NCBI RefSeq assembly: GCF_039555335.1
Contig: NC_092628.1
Coordinates: forward strand, 59,693,547-59,757,546
From: Amphiura filiformis
Taxonomy: Eukaryota > Echinodermata > Ophiuroidea > Amphilepidida > Amphiuridae
Length of the DNA stretch: 64,000 nt
Direction of reading: 5' to 3'
Under the pieces are notes generated by a model. That model worked only from the letters and a program-made list of their open reading frames with translations, was not told the origin of the DNA and made no database searches. How positions within the stretch are numbered: the first letter of the stretch is position 1; the number at the start of each line of letters is the position of its first letter. Below, piece by piece: positions 1 through 11,955 of this stretch. A program made the position numbers and the translations under genes.

Positions 1-492
1 ACTCCAAGCATGCATGATTTGCATTTCGGGGAATTTTTGCTAGTATGTTCGTTTGTTTGTTTGCTTTTTTTTGTATTTGCTTCATTTTCACTGCATTTGA
101 TGAAAATATGGTGATATTTTGACATATGTATGTGAATTTGACATGGGCATGTTTCAATATTGTAGATGTGATTGAGCTGTATTATTTATTTATTTCAATG
201 TCCTAATTAAAGTATGACCCAAAGTAATGTTTACATCACTGAATAATTTAGTGGTTTCTGACCTAATTATTGTTTTTAAAAATTGAATAGTAGGATAATT
301 ATTAATTGTTTGTAAATTTTGCAGTTTGCACCACATTCTCTGCCATAAGTTTCACTACCAGCACTTTATCATGTTTATTTTATGCTCAGTATTTCCTACA
401 TCTGCTGCCAGTTAGCAGTATCATTGGTTTCTATGCATTTGCCTTATTTATTTGTTGACTGAAGAGGTTCATCAGGTCTGTTAATTAATCAG

Positions 493-630
493 CTATTTAG
501 AGTTAATTTGTCAAGACCAAGTGAAAAACTTACATTTTTCTGCTGACAGCTTTGAGAAAGCCAGAAGGTTTCTGGCGAAACTGTCAGCAGAAAAGTTTTT
601 CACTTGGTCTTGACAAATTAACTCTAAATA
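493..630. repeat. Long, nearly perfect hairpin with a nested inner hairpin
   Basis: The left arm (493-531 and 538-549) is the reverse complement of the right arm (581-630), apart from a 6-base bulge at 532-537. The loop holds a second palindrome, GCCAGAA and TTCTGGC, at about 560-576. A transcript of either strand would fold into a stem of about 50 bp. It is probably a short non-autonomous transposon; an inverted duplication is the alternative. Confidence 0.8.
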
Positions 631-981
631 ACCAGTTATTTATTTGTTGCCTAACTTGCCTTTATAATATTATTGGCCATACACATTTTGTGAAGTTGTA
701 TGATCATTTTGTGTGTTTTGAGCATGAAATTAGTGTTTTGAACACTGGTAATTTGAGCCCTACACATAGTCATGTATTTGAGTTTGCACCAGTATACCTT
801 CTACGTAAGTTAGTTTATACTGTACTACTGCTACCAAAAGCAATAATGAGCACAAACACATGAGCTTCAGATATGTGATGGTCTGACATTGTGTTATATA
901 AAGTGTAGCTTTGGTTTAGTGGTGTAAAATCATATTAAACATATACGAGTGGATATTCATACGTAGTGGTAGATAAAATGA

Positions 982-1454
982 TTAAAGAGTTTAACTTCAA
1001 CACTACACTATTTTTCGCTCACCTAGAACGTTTTCACTAGTTCGACTAGTGTCTTCAGCAGATGGTGATGCTGTGATGATATCTTGTCTACGATCAGGAT
1101 AACCTTCCCTGATGATGTCATATGATTGACAGAATGACGTCATAGAATGACGTCCCACAGAGTTCTGGAAGCTATACACATAAGAACTCAGAAACCGAGA
1201 CTGAATCGTGACAAATGACTCGAAATAGACCCTATCTGGGACAACCTGCTGATGCCCAAGGAGGGGGGGGGGGCACTACATCATAACTTCCTATGACATC
1301 ATTCTGTCAATCATATGACGTCATCAGTGAAGGTTATCCTGATCGTAGACAAGATATCATCACAGCATCACCATCTGCTGAAGACGCTAGTCGAACTAGT
1401 GAAAACGTTCCAGGTGACCGAAAAATAGTGTAGTGTTGAAGTTAAACTCTTTAA
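982..1454. mobile_element. Fold-back MITE with long terminal inverted repeats
   Basis: The ends ATTAAAGAGTTTAACTTC and its reverse complement mark inverted arms of about 170 bp each, around a centre containing a G10 run. TTAA occurs at both edges (982-985 and 1451-1454), so the target could be TTAA or TA. The 15-mer AATCATATTAAACAT lies at 929-943 and again at 1453-1467, so the true insertion unit may be larger. Confidence 0.75.
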
Positions 1455-1500
1455 TCATATTAAACATGTTAAAATTACCCTTTGACTATTTTGCTTACAG

Positions 1501-4500
1501 GAAGATGAAGACGTAGCTGCAGAAAGAAAGCGCATAACAACTTTGCCAATGTCTCAGCTTGAGCAGGATAATATGCTGATAGTCAAGAATCTAAGAAAGG
1601 TATATTCACTGAGGGGAATGAGAGGAAACCTGCTAGCTGTAGAAGATATATGTGTGGGTGTGCCACAGGGAGAGTGCTTTGGCCTTCTTGGTAGGTATTA
1701 ACAGCATAATTGCCTTAATTACAGTGAGTAATAGCAAATATGTTTGAACAGTTTCAAAGGTGCTGGTACTGATGGGCATTTGCAACATCCTTTATTACAG
1801 GTATCAATGGAGCAGGGAAGACCAGTACATTCAAGATGTTGACAGGAGATGAAGCTGTGACAGCTGGCTCTGCATATCTCAAGGGTTATAGTATCAAATC
1901 AGACATCAAAAAGGTAATCAACAGTAGGTTTACTCACTGGTCTTGTGATTGTGTAATTGTGATTTTAATTAATACAATTGTCTTGATCAGGAATGTTACA
2001 ATATTATTACACACTATGCTGTATCAAGTCATCCAAAAGAGGTTTGTATTTTCATGTGATGAAATTTTCTTAGGAAAAACAAAGAAAGATTGAACAAGTG
2101 GGAGTATTCCCGTGTTTCAGGTAGATTTATTTCAGGTAAATTGATGTATTGTTTATATGGTCTTAAAATTTGTCATAAGTCTTTTAAGACAGTTTAGTAG
2201 AGGTATTCTTTTTTAAGACTTAAAAGTCTTGAACAAGAATACCTCTGGTAAACTGTGTGGTTGTCATAAGAGAGATAAGTGATAATGAATATTTAAAAAA
2301 ACATATCACTTCGTTTGTCTGTGTCCTTGCTTAAGATAGATATTACAACAGATTGTTAACTACATGCTTTCTACTGAGTGAAGATAGAAATAATTAAAGA
2401 TGTGCTGTGTTGTATGTATTGGGAATTTGTAATGCTTAATAAAACCATTTACTCAAGTTAAGACCATACAAGTTCATCTCCATGCCAGCACTACCTTGCT
2501 ATCTACTGAAGATAAGAAAATCATGTTTAGAATTATTTTGAGAGTCATTGCAGATAACACTTTTCTTTATCTGACATATCACATTTGGATATCAGGTGCA
2601 GCAACTCATAGGCTATTGTCCCCAATTTGATGCTCTGATTGACCAGATGACTGGACGGGAGACCCTTACCATGTATGGACGTCTTAGAGGACTCTCAGAG
2701 AAGGTTATACCTTTAGAGGTAGACAGGCTGCTGAAAGCTCTAATGCTGGAACCACATGCAGATAAATTTACTAAGACTTACAGGTGGGTAAGGTCTTGCA
2801 GGAAGATTTGCTGAGATCATGGACTAAATTGTCAATCATCTTGATGTGCAAACTCAACTAAACTGTTTTGAACTTGATAATAATTTTATGTTAAAGTGAA
2901 AAAGTATTATAAACAATAATGAGACATGGGTCAAAATGGCTTAAAATTGATAAAAATAGATTGAAATTGGTAAAAAATGATTAAGAATAAAACAAAATGA
3001 GTCAAAAGGGCTTCTTAGAGATAGTAGTCAGTAGTAGTAGTACCTGATACATATTTAAATTTTGCTCTGTATATGTACACATCTCTAGGATCAGATCGAC
3101 AAAGTATATATTCAAAAAACATTGATTTAGAAAAAGAAAAAGAATACAGTGGCATAGGGGAAGGGAGGGGCATTTGGGATTGGTAAGTTAAAGAGAATCT
3201 GATGCATTATGTCTTCTTCTACACACCCTTTGGTTAACCAAATAGACATTATCAACTCCAAGCAAGGCCAAATACCTTTAACTATCTGAACCCTTTTATT
3301 GTTTTCCTGTTTTGTTTCAGTGGTGGTAACAAGAGAAAGCTGAGTACAGCCATAGCTTTGATGGGAGACCCTCCTATTGTGTTCTTGGATGAGCCAACAA
3401 CTGGTTTAGATCCTGTAGCTAAGAGACTTATGTGGGATACTATATGTAAAGTCAGAGACAGTGGAAAGTCTATTATTCTTACATCTCACAGGTGAGTTTG
3501 TAGAGTATTTTTTCACTGGTGTATCCACTGGAGGGAACAGGTGAAACCCACCGTTTTGGCTGGAAAGAAATCAAACATGGTTAGCGTATTCCATTCACTG
3601 TGAAGAATATTATATATAAGATCTTGTGGAAAATCTGTGATTCAAAAATCTGAATTAGCCTGTAGTACATACATTGTTACATCTATGCTGATTATCCGCC
3701 TTGTGTGATGACTATAATTATTTTGATCTCCATGTTGACAAGCTTAGATTCCATTCTTATTGGATCCAGTCACCAGACAGAGTTCATATCAATAGCATTT
3801 ATTTTTTCCATATAATGCAATACACTGTCAGTGCATTTCCTGATAATCTTTAAATAGTTTTGATGAGCATAAATTGAACAAAATTGCAAAAAAAGCAACA
3901 AAAAATATTTTATTGAAGGTATCAAATGTAAACCATTTTTTTTTCTATTTTCTGTTGCACATCTTGAATTGATTTAAATATATTCACATTAATGATGTAA
4001 TTTGCATGCATATATTTACAGCATGGAGGAATGTGAAGCTCTATGTACCAGGTTAGCCATCATGGTGAATGGACAATTCAAATGTCTTGGAAGTCAACAG
4101 CATCTCAAGAACAGATTTGGTGCTGGATTTACTGTACTAGCAAAATCTAAATTTGGACAGGATCTGTCTGGCTTCAAAGTGTACATGGAAAGGACTTTCC
4201 CTGGTGAGTATTTTCCTGTTGGTAATTGTTAAATGCCTTCATCAGTTAAATTTCATTTATAGTTAAATCAGAAGATTGTAAAGTTGTGTGGTGTTTTTTT
4301 TAGTGCGTGTTCTATTTTTCAAATATTTGCTAATTTGAACAAGAGTCAAAATACGAAGGAAATTATTTTGCCTCATCATTGACTTCTAACTAGAGTACAA
4401 AATCTGGTGAAAAAATACCACAAGCAACTTATTTTTATCAGTAACTCCCTTTTGCAAATTTGAAAAACTGAAAAAAGTGGCAAAATATTCTTTGCATTGA

Positions 4501-5449
4501 AGTTTAGTGCAAAAGTGCCGGCCCAAAATCTTAGCAAATTAAACCTTTCTTGACATTTGCAAAATTAAAATGTTTGAGATGATCATCATTCTCTAAAAAA
4601 AGCCACAATTAATCAAAACACCCATGTTTAATAGACTATTTCAACAACTCTTCCTATCCCTTTGTACAGGTGCCGACCGTTGTTAATCAATGATGAATCC
4701 ACACTTTTACTGTAGCGTATATGTGAACGCGAGCGAGACTAAGCGTTACGCGAGAGCGCGTAAAATTTGTCATGCCTGGAACCTTTATGCGTATGCAAGC
4801 TTACAAGTTGAATTCAGTATTTTTCAGGTAGCGGCTAAACATTGCCGTTTAATTCTGTAGTTTTATTGCTGACATCAACAGAGAAATCATCTAAGTTTTT
4901 GTAAGGCTGAGTGGCAATGATTAAGTGACATTCCTCGAGAAATAATTGTGAATTACACGATCTTTAGCTTCTTTTCGTTGTTGAAAGGGATTCAATCATG
5001 TTTCACCGTTGTTCATCACCAATTAACAACTCGCGTCTGGCGCGTCTGCGTGGTTTACTTCGCTCGGGCAGCTAAGGCTGCCCTCGCGAATTAAACCACG
5101 CAGACGACGCAGGACGCGAGGATTGTTAATCGGTGATGAACAATGGTGAAACATGATTGAATCCCTAAATATACTTATTGCACTAGCCTTAAACTCCAAT
5201 TCCTAACCTTATCTAACACTGACCCTAATCTTATTTTCAGGATGCAAACTAAAGGATGAACATCAAGGCATGGTGCATTATCACATTACTGATGTATCTC
5301 TACACTGGGCACAGATCTTTGGTTCACTAGAGAAAGCTAAGACAGCCTTTGATATAGAGGACTATTCAGTCAGTCAGACATCACTAGAACAAGTTTTCTT
5401 GAACTTTGCTAGAGTGCAGCGTGAAGATGTAGGGGATGGTCAGAGATGA
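1501..5449 (+). CDS. ABCA-subfamily ABC transporter, C-terminal part (second nucleotide-binding domain), 5' end outside window
   Basis: Six exons join in frame: 1501-1690, 1801-1913, 2596-2783, 3321-3491, 4022-4203 and 5241-5449, each with AG/GT borders and matching phases. The product is the second ATPase domain of a full-length ABCA transporter, which powers lipid movement across membranes. Visible motifs are Walker A ([10 protein letters not shown], across the first junction), Q-loop (YCPQFDAL), ABC signature (SGGNKRKLS), Walker B with D-loop ([12 protein letters not shown]) and H-loop (TSHS). After the ATPase domain comes the usual ABCA regulatory tail, with [13 protein letters not shown] shortly before the TGA at 5447. 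The signature and Walker B sequences resemble ABCA3/ABCA1-type proteins; I cannot tell orthologs apart. Membrane domains and the first ATPase domain must lie upstream of base 1. No break was seen. Confidence 0.93.
2190..2254. repeat. Short inverted repeat in ABCA intron
   Basis: CAGTTTAGTAGAGGTATTCTT (2190-2210) pairs with AAGAATACCTCTGGTAAACTG, which ends at 2254, with one mismatch region. The loop contains a further small palindrome, AAGACTTAAAAGTCTT. Confidence 0.6.
4986..5166. mobile_element. GC-rich fold-back MITE
   Basis: Arms beginning AGGGATTCAATCATG and ending in its reverse complement run inward for about 80 bp to a GC- and CpG-rich centre. That makes it unlike the surrounding AT-rich intron. 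It sits 75 bp upstream of the last ABCA exon. No clear target duplication was seen. Confidence 0.75.
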
Positions 5450-5826
5450 CCCTAAACTTTAATCTTAGAGTTGATTTTTTGGCAATTTCTTATTTTCCCC
5501 ATTCCAAAAGTACATTAGTCCTATGTTGATTTGGAAGTGACACTGCAAATATGTATTTCAAAGATTTCTGTATTAAATCATGCATGAGTCAGTCTTTATT
5601 CAGTTTGTTTCAAACAACATGGTTTCATACTCTTGAAATGTGCAGTGAGTTCTCTTTCAATGCAAAATGGGATACATTTAGAGGTGTTTGATACATTTCT
5701 GGCAAGAGTTACATGATTCTGACACTTCAGAGACTGAATGCGAGGGATGCATTGAGTGTTTTTTAGCATTTTGTTGAAGCCTTGGTATGCAGTTCTGGTC
5801 AAATTTTAATTTGTTATTTTTTGTCA

Positions 5827-5832
5827 AATAAA
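5827..5832 (+). promoter_or_regulatory. Candidate polyadenylation signal of the ABCA gene
   Basis: AATAAA lies about 380 bases after the ABCA stop codon. It is the first canonical hexamer I noticed there; use is not proven. Confidence 0.35.
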
Positions 5833-5847
5833 AAATATTATTAGTAA

Positions 5848-6147
5848 CAACTGTCAGGAAAGATTTCTGGTCATTTATAGTCAAACTAATGAAAGAAAAC
5901 TCACTTAATTACTATCTATAAATTTAGCCACTTAACTGTGGTATTATATGGGAGATTTAAAGTGATCATATGACTTTTTAAAATTCAAACTTACTCTGTT
6001 GTCCTAAAAACACAATGAATTTAGCTGAATCCAATTAGATGTGTTTTGGTGTAGATAATTAGGTGGAAGTCGGGACTCGTGTAAACATTACAAATATGCC
6101 AAAAAAATCAGTGAAAAAAAATTGACCAAACTCATTTTAAAGATCGT
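5848..6147 (+). repeat. Dispersed repeat family, copy 1 of 3
   Basis: A segment of about 300 bp shares ordered blocks with 24239-24516 and 49482-49730, all in the same orientation. Shared blocks include AATGAAAGAAAACTCAC, CTTAACTGTGGTATT, AACATTACAAATATGCC and TTGACCAAACTCATTT. No inverted termini were recognised. Confidence 0.7.
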
Positions 6148-7205
6148 ACATTATGGCTTTTATATCCCTACGACCCTATGCTATTATAGTATTTACTACC
6201 AAGTACTGAGAATGTCCTGTGGAAAGAGAAGTTTTTGTGATTGTTAAAGGAGTATTTTGTGAACCTAGCATCCTCTTATTATGGTATGTTTTAGGAGATA
6301 TCCATGGAAAAAAGCTTATTCCCAAAATTTCAGTTGATTCCAATGTTACGTTTGCATGTTATGCATGTGTATTAAATTGCGCTATAGGCTACTGTGCTGT
6401 AATTTTGTTATGTTAACAGAACATAGATACAAATTTTACAATATTTTTGCCAAGCGAAGCAATCTGCAAAAAATATTTTGCATACAAGCATTACATAGCC
6501 AGAGGTGTCCGTGATATAAAAATCTCAACTGTTTTAAAAAGAAATTGGGGGTAAGGCCGTGAATCACAAAATGCCCCTTTATATTAACATTTGGTAGTGT
6601 GAATGACTTTATTTTGATTGCTTATAATACAGTCAGATGTTGTCTGCAACAATGTCAGCAACAATACATGACAACAAACATTTGTAATGCAAGCCTGGAG
6701 GAATGCAAATGGAAGTTAATATAAATTCCAAAAATATGAACAATATTCAGTCAGTCAAATACCACTAGAGAAAGCTCCAAAATGTATAAAAGAAATGTTG
6801 AAGTTTATCAAATTTTGCACACAGAACTAGAAGATGGAGAAACATCATAGATTGTAGTTAATCTCCATTCAAAAGAAAATCATGGCAAAATGCTGCAACA
6901 TCACACTCTATTTATGTCAGCCCTGTGTTGAGGGTACATTTGGGAATACATGACCTTGTGAAAGTGTGGTCATGAATGAAATTAAGTTTGATTGAATTGA
7001 TGGAAAAACTAAAACCCAAACAAGTTGAACAATAAACCCTGTTGTTGTTGTTGTCTTTTGTTCAGTATTTTCTAGAAGATGAATTATTTATGCCATCGCA
7101 ATTTCATTACTTCTTTAAATATGTTTTGTATAAGTGTATCAATAAAATGTATGTTAAGTATGATTGTAAATTTAATTGGGCTAATGTTATCAACGGACCA
7201 CATTA

Positions 7206-7593
7206 GGCCAAGTAAAATAAATAAAATAAATAACATGTATATCGTCCCCGCCCTCACCGATTTTTGGAGATTTTCCAATATTTTTGTTATTTTTCCTATT
7301 TGCTTCTTACTTTGTTTCTAAAATTGTTGTGATGAAAAGACATGTTAAGAAGTTCTTGGTTATCATTTATAAACACGTTGCAAACACTTTCTTCAAGCTA
7401 GGGGTAGCGCTTTGGGGAAATAACAAATATATTAGCCCCCCCCAATTTCATGATGTGTTGACAAACATGTTGCAATTGTAATTTTACACAGAAATGAATG
7501 GTAAAAAATAACATAATAACAAATAATAAGGACCTCCCTCACGGATTTTTGAAAAGTCTGGACGATATACATGTTGTTGTTTTTTACTTGGCC
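7206..7593. mobile_element. PIF/Harbinger-like MITE with TTA target duplication
   Basis: The ends GGCCAAGTAAAA and TTTTACTTGGCC are inverted. The inner blocks AACATGTATATCGTCC and GGACGATATACATGTT also pair. TTA precedes (7203-7205) and follows (7594-7596) the element. A 3-bp TTA duplication is typical of PIF/Harbinger elements; no transposase is encoded. Confidence 0.65.
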
Positions 7594-8104
7594 TTATCAA
7601 CATGTTTAATCTATATCATCAGTATTTGTGGGCTGCTCAAACTACAATCCTCAAAGTAATATCTTGCTACACTTGCCCTAAATCTTGTTGCTGTTCTCAG
7701 CACATCATATAAGGGTGACAATAATTTATCAACATTTATATGTAAATTTAACTAAACCTTAACGGAAAGAATGATCCAATTCATTCACCAAAATCAGCCA
7801 CTTGTCACTAGCGACCAGAATATTATTTCAGTTTAGCATCCTGTCCCTAATCAACACCTGATTAGCACAAGCTCTGTGCTGTCTTATACCCCAACATGAT
7901 TTAAAATAACCCCCAAACCGAGCTCGAAAATAACACTGGCACATTTCAGTGCAGCTTGTGCTCAAATGCACTATTTAAGGGGTGTCATGGTCCACGAACT
8001 GAGCCAATTCTACTCCCAATGACAGGTATTAGGGTTCTTGTGTCTATAAAAACATATTTCACCAAATCAATATTGGAGGATGCATTGAATGTACATAGCC
8101 AGAA

Positions 8105-8340
8105 ATTTGATATTGAGGGGGTGGGGGGGGGGGCAAGTAATTGGTTGTGAACTGAACCGACAAATTGGAGTGACCGGTTGAGTGAAGCAAGTGGAGTAAT
8201 TAATGGAAGAGGTCAAAGGGCCCACCTTAAGGCCCCTGGGAGATGGGGTCCAGGGCCAAAACCCTGGCTGGAGCTCCAGGGGGCTGCCCTATTTCAAATA
8301 CTCAGGAGGGCCCATTCTTGGCTACGCCTCACCCATTACT
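8105..8340. repeat. G-rich dispersed-repeat fragment
   Basis: The stretch holds G runs and a GGGGTCCAGGGCC phrase followed by AACCCTGG and GGAGCTCCAGGGGGC. Composition and phrasing differ sharply from the flanks and resemble degenerate transposon ends, but I see no matching partner in the window. Confidence 0.35.
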
Positions 8341-9395
8341 TATGTTTGTACTGCCTTGCACACATTATTTGGGTGTAACAGATACTGCAGTAACCTTCAT
8401 TTCTTGGAATTCAAAATTAATCCATCGAAAAGAGAATGAGGGTATGATTAATAACCTAATATTAATTATAAGACAAAAATATTGATACAAATAATATTGA
8501 CTTTATTTGGAGTTTTTAAATAACTTGGCTGTTTGAGTCAAGTTTTCACATATAATTATTGTACATTTTACTATTTATAACATGTTTATATTGTAATAAT
8601 CAAAATAAAATAATGTCTTGGATCTACAAGGAGAGTCTGGTGTACATGTTCCTCATATTTTGTCTATTTTACACTATGTATTTTAACCCGATTGCTTTTT
8701 GTCTGTTTTGATCTCTAAAAAAGTGTTCTCATATATTTATGTTCATCATATTTCTGGTGGTATTATTGTTTATTGCAAGGTGTTTTTTTTTATAAATATG
8801 GTTGTGTTGTTACTTGAGTTTAATAAAACATGCTAATTCATAGTTCTTGAAATGTACAATTCTAATTGCATTAGAAAACAAAAACTATGATTTAATGAAA
8901 TGGACACACATTCCTAGCATAACAGTATGAAATTGCACTTTTGGCACTGGAGATTTAGAAAAAACTGGAAGGCATATTGCTGAAAGTACAAGGCTGTTCC
9001 ATTACATGAGAGTTGCATTTTGTTTACACTTGTCATATTTTTAGCAATGTTCAGTTTGTAAAAATAAATAAATAGATCAAATGAAATGCCAACAGAACAG
9101 GACAGTAAAATTGCATGCAAATCAGGTGATTTTGATAGCAAGTTGAGAAAAAGGAGGTCACACATGTAAATTTGCCTATTTAACCTTTAATTCATTTGTT
9201 AAAAGTTCTGTAGTAGTTGAAGTTATAAACAGCAAAAGCAAAAATCTGAATACACTAACAGCCTCATGTACATATAATTGTAGCTTTCAGTTAAGCTATC
9301 CAAATTTTCCCAAGTAATAACCTGGTCAAAACACTTTTCTTAATCTGAAAGCTTTCTTAATGTCTTGGACCATTAAAGGATAATTGGTTAAAGTT

Positions 9396-9729
9396 ATCTC
9401 CTATCTACTGAAGATAGCAAGTAACTGCTATCTACTGAAGATAGCAAGTAACCGCTATCTACTGAAGATAGCAAGTAACTGCTATCTACCGAAGATAGCA
9501 AGTAACTGCTATCTACCGAAGATAGCAAGTAACTGCTATCTACTGAAGATAGCAAGTAACTGCTATCTACTGAAGATAGCAAGTAACTGCTATCTACTGA
9601 AGATAGCGAAGATAGCAAGTAACCGCTATCTACTGAAGATAGCAAGTAACCGCTATCTACTGAAGATAGCAAGTAACCGCTATCTATTGAAGATAGCAAG
9701 TAACTGCTATCTACCGAAGATAGCAAGTA
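9396..9729. repeat. 27-bp hairpin minisatellite, block 1 (about 12 units)
   Basis: Tandem units of 27 bp are each built on the hairpin GCTATCTACTGAAGATAGC followed by AAGTAACT. The 7-bp stems are constant, while the 5-base loop varies (ACTGA, ACCGA, ATTGA). It is the left part of an array split by the LINE at 9730-11955. Confidence 0.95.
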
Positions 9730-11955
9730 TACATACATACATACATACAACGGCATTTATATAGCGCAATTTCAAAGAAATGATCATTGCACTTTACAGA
9801 AAAACATACCCTACTACTAAAGACTACAAGTAAACAAAAATATGCAAAAGAAACAACATAAAATTAGCAATGGTTAAAAAGATGGGTTTTCAGGCTACGT
9901 TTGAAAGTAGTAACTGTGGGAGATGACCTAATGGATGAAGGAAGATTGTTCCAGATTCTGGGTCCAAAGACACTGAGCGATCCATCGCCTATCAGTCTGT
10001 TTGTCTTAGGAATTATAAGGCGCGTAAGATCTTGATTAGAACGAAGACCTTCCCTAGTTGGAACACGGATGGTCAGACAATCAGAGAGGTAGGGTGGTGC
10101 CAGATCGTTCAATGTCTTGTAAATGTAAAGTAGCACTTTGAAGCAAATTCTCTTGTCTATTGGAAGCCAGTGTAATGAATTTAAAAGAGGTGAAGATGAG
10201 TGACGGCGTGGAACTTGGAAGATAATGCGGGCAGCACGGTTTTGTAGTCTTTGTAAGCGAGCAACGTCTTTGCTTCTACATCCAGACAGAAGGCGTTGGC
10301 ATAATCTATCTTGGATAACACTAGTGCCCGCATGGCATTACTGGATGCATCTTCGGTGACAAACCTACGAATTCTGGACAAGTTCCACAAGAGAAAGTTA
10401 ACTGTTTTACAAATAGATGTTATATGGTTAGACATGTTCATCGTAGCATCAAAAACAACTCCCAGATTCCTGATGGTAGCAGATGGAATTACTTCAGCAT
10501 CACCAATCTTTATATTGATGTTGGAGAGACTGGGCATATTGTGTGGAGGGGCAGCAATGAAAAACTCAGTTTTGGAGTCATTTAACTTGAGCATATTACA
10601 AAGCATCCAATCACGAACTTCCTCAACACACATGGATAGCTTGAAGATGGCACATGCTGAATCACCAGGAATCTTGGGATTGAAAAACATATAGATTTGA
10701 ACATCATCGGCATATATGTGAAAATGTAAACCATGACGACGGATTATGTTGGCAATATACTGAGAATATTTTGTAAACACTCTTGGCCCAATAATAGAGC
10801 CTTGAGGTACGCCACACTCAAGAACATGCCTATCAGACATCACCCCGCCAACAGATACTCTAAACTGACGACCACTTATGTAAGACTTGAACCACTGTAG
10901 GACTGTGCCTTTGATACCAAAGCCAAGCTCTAAACGAGAGAATAAAATGTCATGGTCAATGGTATCAAAGGCAGCAGAGAGATCAAGCATAATTAAGAAG
11001 ACTGCCTTGTTATCATCAATGGCCATAGCAATATCATTGGTCACCTTGAGCAGTGCTGTCTCAGTGGAATGCTTTTCTTTGTAGGCAGACTGACATAATT
11101 CATCAAGCTCATTAGCACGCATATGGTCATTGATCTGGATAATTGCAGCCTTCTCAATTAGCTTCCCTATAAAGGCGATGTTTGAGACTGGTCTGTAATT
11201 CTGTAAGTTGTTCCAATCTAGATTGGGTTTTTTGAGGATAGGTGTGACAATTGCTTGTTTAAGATCACCTGGGAAAATACCATTTGTTAAAGAAGAGTTA
11301 ATAATGTCAGTTACACATGGAAGAACAATATCAATATTCTCCTTTAGCAGCCAGGTGGGAAGGCTGTCAAGACTACATGTTTTGTTGGCACATTTCATAA
11401 TAATAGAACGAACATCATCTTCAGTCAATTCTCTGAAATGATCAAGATGATTTTGAATAACAATATCACTATGTAGTGAGGACACCGAGTCATTACCTAC
11501 AGGAATATCAATTACATTACTACTACTATCCTTAACACTACTATCCTTAACACTACACTTGATACTAATTCTAATTTTTCAACTTTTTCATTAAAGAATT
11601 CAGCAAACTTGTTGCTTAGCACATCAGGTGTGTACAATGATGGCAGACTTTTCTCATTTTGGTTTAGTAAAATACCAATGACCCTGAAAGTATCTTTTGG
11701 GCTAGCATTATAAAGAGCATCGTTGAAATGTGTCTTTTTAGAGTCATGTAACATTTTATTGTAACAAAGATGCTGCTCCCAATAGGATTCCTTATCTGAT
11801 GAAGAGCCACTTTTCCTCCACTTCCTTTCAAGTCTACGTTGTTTACGCTTTTCTTCTCTGAGATCGTCATTATACCACGGAGGGCGAGAGCATACACGAC
11901 GAGATCTTGTGGTTGCAGGAGCATGTTTATCAAGGACTCTAATAGCAGCTTTCTC
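9730..11955 (-). mobile_element. 5'-truncated, decayed CR1/L2-clade LINE inserted in the minisatellite
   Basis: The minus strand encodes the part of ORF2 after the endonuclease, then reverse transcriptase with its catalytic IYADDVQIY motif, and a C-terminal region (GPRIWNNLPSSIR) typical of CR1/L2-like elements. The reading frame breaks near 11,500 and near 10,290, so it is dead. The endonuclease and ORF1 are missing, as expected for incomplete reverse transcription. The 3' end (left side) finishes with GCGCTATATAAATGCC and a GTAT-rich tail. CAAGTA occurs at both edges, a likely target-site duplication taken from the minisatellite unit. Confidence 0.9.
10181..11485 (-). pseudogene. LINE reverse transcriptase fragment
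   Basis: A 434-codon open stretch covers the fingers and palm of a non-LTR reverse transcriptase: NYRPVSN, SAAFDTIDHDIL, GVPQGSIIGPRVF and IYADDVQIY are all visible. The last 40 or so codons are out of frame. The true frame resumes as the C-terminal piece at 9864-10136, so a small deletion lies near 10,290. The upstream piece (11512-11950), containing RPPWYNDDLRE and LYNASPKDTFRVI, is likewise frameshifted from it near 11,500. The protein copies LINE RNA into DNA at a nicked target; this copy cannot do so. Confidence 0.88.

Larger units (their letters stand above)
1..1500 (+). other. Intron of the ABCA gene containing two fold-back elements
   Basis: No exon is recognisable before 1501, where a CTTACAG acceptor opens the first visible exon. 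The stretch holds the fold-backs at 493-630 and 982-1454. The remainder is AT-rich with no clear feature. Confidence 0.6.
5450..9390. other. Intergenic region, no gene seen
   Basis: Between the ABCA stop and the minisatellite I find only repeats: the dispersed copy at 5848-6147, a MITE at 7206-7593 and a G-rich repeat fragment near 8105-8340. Open frames here are short and lack splice or domain support. Confidence 0.6.
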
